Positions 62,851 to 64,000 of a stretch of DNA of 64,000 bases are shown here, piece by piece. Position 1 is the first letter of the stretch. Every line of letters starts with the position of its first letter. The stretch covers positions 744,001 through 808,000 of the forward strand of contig NZ_FXXL01000007.1 in NCBI RefSeq assembly GCF_900184685.1, in the 5' to 3' direction. A program made the position numbers and the translations under genes. Under the pieces are notes generated by a model. It saw only the letters and a list, made by a program, of their open reading frames with translations, was not told where the DNA came from and ran no database searches. This DNA comes from Butyricimonas sp. Marseille-P3923. Its GTDB lineage: Bacteria > Bacteroidota > Bacteroidia > Bacteroidales > Marinifilaceae.

Positions 62851-63474
62851 TTAATTATTTCCTGTAAACGTGGGCATCGTTGCCGATTGTCCCGATATAT
62901 TATTAATATCTACTCTGCAAATCACTTTTTTTAGGGTGATAAAAACAACTTTGATGTCAGTCCACAACGTGCAATGGTCCACGTACCAAACATCTAATTC
63001 AAATTTTTCAGTCCAACTTATCGTATTTCTCCCGTGTACCTGAGCCCATCCGGTAATTCCGGGTCTTATTTCATGCCTACGGGCTTGTTCTTTACTATAC
63101 AAGGGTAAATATTGAACCAATAATGGCCTCGGCCCAATCAGAGCCATATCTCCTTTTAACACGTTAAGCAACTGGGGTAATTCATCCAACGAGGAGGATC
63201 TGATAAACCTCCCGACCCGTGTTAAACGTTTTGCATCCGGTAATAAACATCCTTGTTCATCCTTCTCATCTGTCATTGATTTAAATTTAATCACTTTAAA
63301 GATTTTCCCGTCTTTTCCTGGACGCTCCTGAGTGAAAAATGCCCCCGCACCTTTATTAGCAAAGTGAAGCCAGATAGTAAGAATAGCTAAGAACCACCAA
63401 ATACAAATCAACACGATCAACACAATTGTGAAATCAATCACTCTTTTAAAAAAAAATTTATACATTCGGATCAA
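62851..63474 (-). CDS. Phosphoglycosyltransferase, PglC/WcaJ-type
   Basis: The 207-residue bacterial sugar transferase puts the first sugar phosphate on undecaprenyl phosphate. It has one membrane-associated helix (IDFTIVLIVLICIWWFLAI), FTQERPGKDGK, the SLDELPQLLNVLKGDMALIGPRP region with the catalytic Asp-Glu pair, and RPGITGWAQVHGRN. The size fits the monotopic PglC type without a long N-terminal domain. It overlaps the GT4 gene by four bases. Confidence 0.93.
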   Translation of the reverse strand: MIRMYKFFFKRVIDFTIVLIVLICIWWFLAILTIWLHFANKGAGAFFTQERPGKDGKIFKVIKFKSMTDEKDEQGCLLPDAKRLTRVGRFIRSSSLDELPQLLNVLKGDMALIGPRPLLVQYLPLYSKEQARRHEIRPGITGWAQVHGRNTISWTEKFELDVWYVDHCTLWTDIKVVFITLKKVICRVDINNISGQSATMPTFTGNN

Positions 63475-64000
63475 GTTTTATACAACTCATTCATTCCCGC
63501 CCAAATAATCTCGCTTTTAAAATTTTGTCCCCATATTGGTCCATTAGCTGCAAATCTTTCCCGCAATTCCCTATCATCTTTCATTTTAATCATTGCATCA
63601 TAAAGAGCCAAACTATTTTTAGGTTCAACATTAACACCGTTAAAACCGTCACATACAGCATCACAAACACCAGTACCCTTAGAGCCAATAACAGGAAGTC
63701 CCATATCAGCAGCTTGTACAACCACATTACCAAAACCTTCCCACCAAGCAGGAAGAACAAACACATCCATTGCCGTAAGATGTAAAGGAACATCGTCCGT
63801 TCTGCCTGGTATTATTATCCCCTCATGTGCCAACATTTTGTCATAAAGAGTTTTATCCGTAATTTGAGAAAATTCCCAAGGCCCGACAATCAACAATCTA
63901 CAATTTTTATCTTGTTCATAAACTTTGCCAAAAGCCTCATAGAGTTCTCGAATTCCTTTTCGATCAACAATACGTCCCAAAAAACCATAAACAAACCGTC
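63471..64000 (-). CDS. GT4-family glycosyltransferase, C-terminal part
   Basis: Only the C-terminal 176 residues or so are in the window; the frame is open through the right edge. GFLGRIVDRKGIRELYEAF, the RLLIVGPWE strand and PAWWEGFGNVVVQAADMG are typical of GT4, with Gln in place of the second Glu of the EX7E motif, a variant common in such transferases. It probably adds the next sugar to the glycan begun by the PglC-type enzyme. The stop overlaps the sugar transferase start by four bases. Confidence 0.88.
   Translation of the reverse strand, partial: RFVYGFLGRIVDRKGIRELYEAFGKVYEQDKNCRLLIVGPWEFSQITDKTLYDKMLAHEGIIIPGRTDDVPLHLTAMDVFVLPAWWEGFGNVVVQAADMGLPVIGSKGTGVCDAVCDGFNGVNVEPKNSLALYDAMIKMKDDRELRERFAANGPIWGQNFKSEIIWAGMNELYKT

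Overview
The window is a chromosomal segment of a Bacteroidota bacterium. The phylum call rests on several independent signs: recurrent TAnnTTTG minus-7 boxes, some with TTG 19-20 bases upstream; DUF3078 and DUF6266 proteins; an S46 dipeptidyl-peptidase; a type-B PyrD/PyrK pair; and an rpsF-rpsR-rplI operon. Butyrate kinase, several peptidases and few sugar-catabolic genes point to an amino-acid-fermenting, butyrate-forming gut anaerobe of the Odoribacteraceae/Butyricimonas kind; the genus is inference. No rRNA, tRNA, CRISPR array or insertion sequence was seen. The GT4 glycosyltransferase at the right edge is cut by the window.

Region 0.1-22.4 kb is mostly housekeeping: a lipoprotein, an Xaa-Pro aminopeptidase divergent from an XRE regulator with five matching operator palindromes between them, pyrD/pyrK, uvrA, the ribosomal operon, a four-gene operon (SDR, DUF3078 outer-membrane-like protein, nucleoid-associated protein, mltG), a TPR protein, gyrA, an MBL hydrolase, an RsmI-like methylase with thiD, an alpha/beta hydrolase, and a perR-rubrerythrin operon with a palindromic PerR-type site. 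Region 22.4-27.6 kb holds a TonB-dependent receptor with a small membrane protein and a lipoprotein, then superoxide dismutase and an AT-rich GNAT gene. Region 27.8-48.2 kb is metabolic: DPP11-like peptidase, a maf-UbiA-HAD-DUF2520 operon, aminotransferase, serine hydrolase, glycerate kinase, butyrate kinase, a secreted esterase, an xpt-permease-amidohydrolase operon, a PQQ-propeller protein and purL.

Region 48.2-55 kb is the most unusual part. It is locally GC-rich. A stand-alone LytTR regulator precedes an operon of 3TM holin, N-acetylmuramoyl-L-alanine amidase and two DUF6266-type proteins. Three direct repeats with an exact 21-bp period lie just upstream of that operon's promoter, the geometry expected of LytTR sites. 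This looks like a regulated lysis or holin-dependent export cassette. Upstream lies a two-gene unit: a SIR2-fold NADase-like protein and a double KaiC-like ATPase with degenerate Walker motifs and a five-cysteine cluster.

Region 55-64 kb is a glycan locus on the minus strand. A bacillosamine-type core (DegT aminotransferase, NeuD/PglD acetyltransferase, PglC-type phosphoglycosyltransferase, GT4) encloses an AT-rich acyl-carrier module: KAS III, adenylating ligase, two ACPs, an SDR plus a catalytically degenerate SDR partner, GNAT and MBL hydrolase. Together these could make and attach an unusual acyl group, perhaps 3-hydroxyacyl, to an amino sugar. Composition changes sharply near 56.18 kb.
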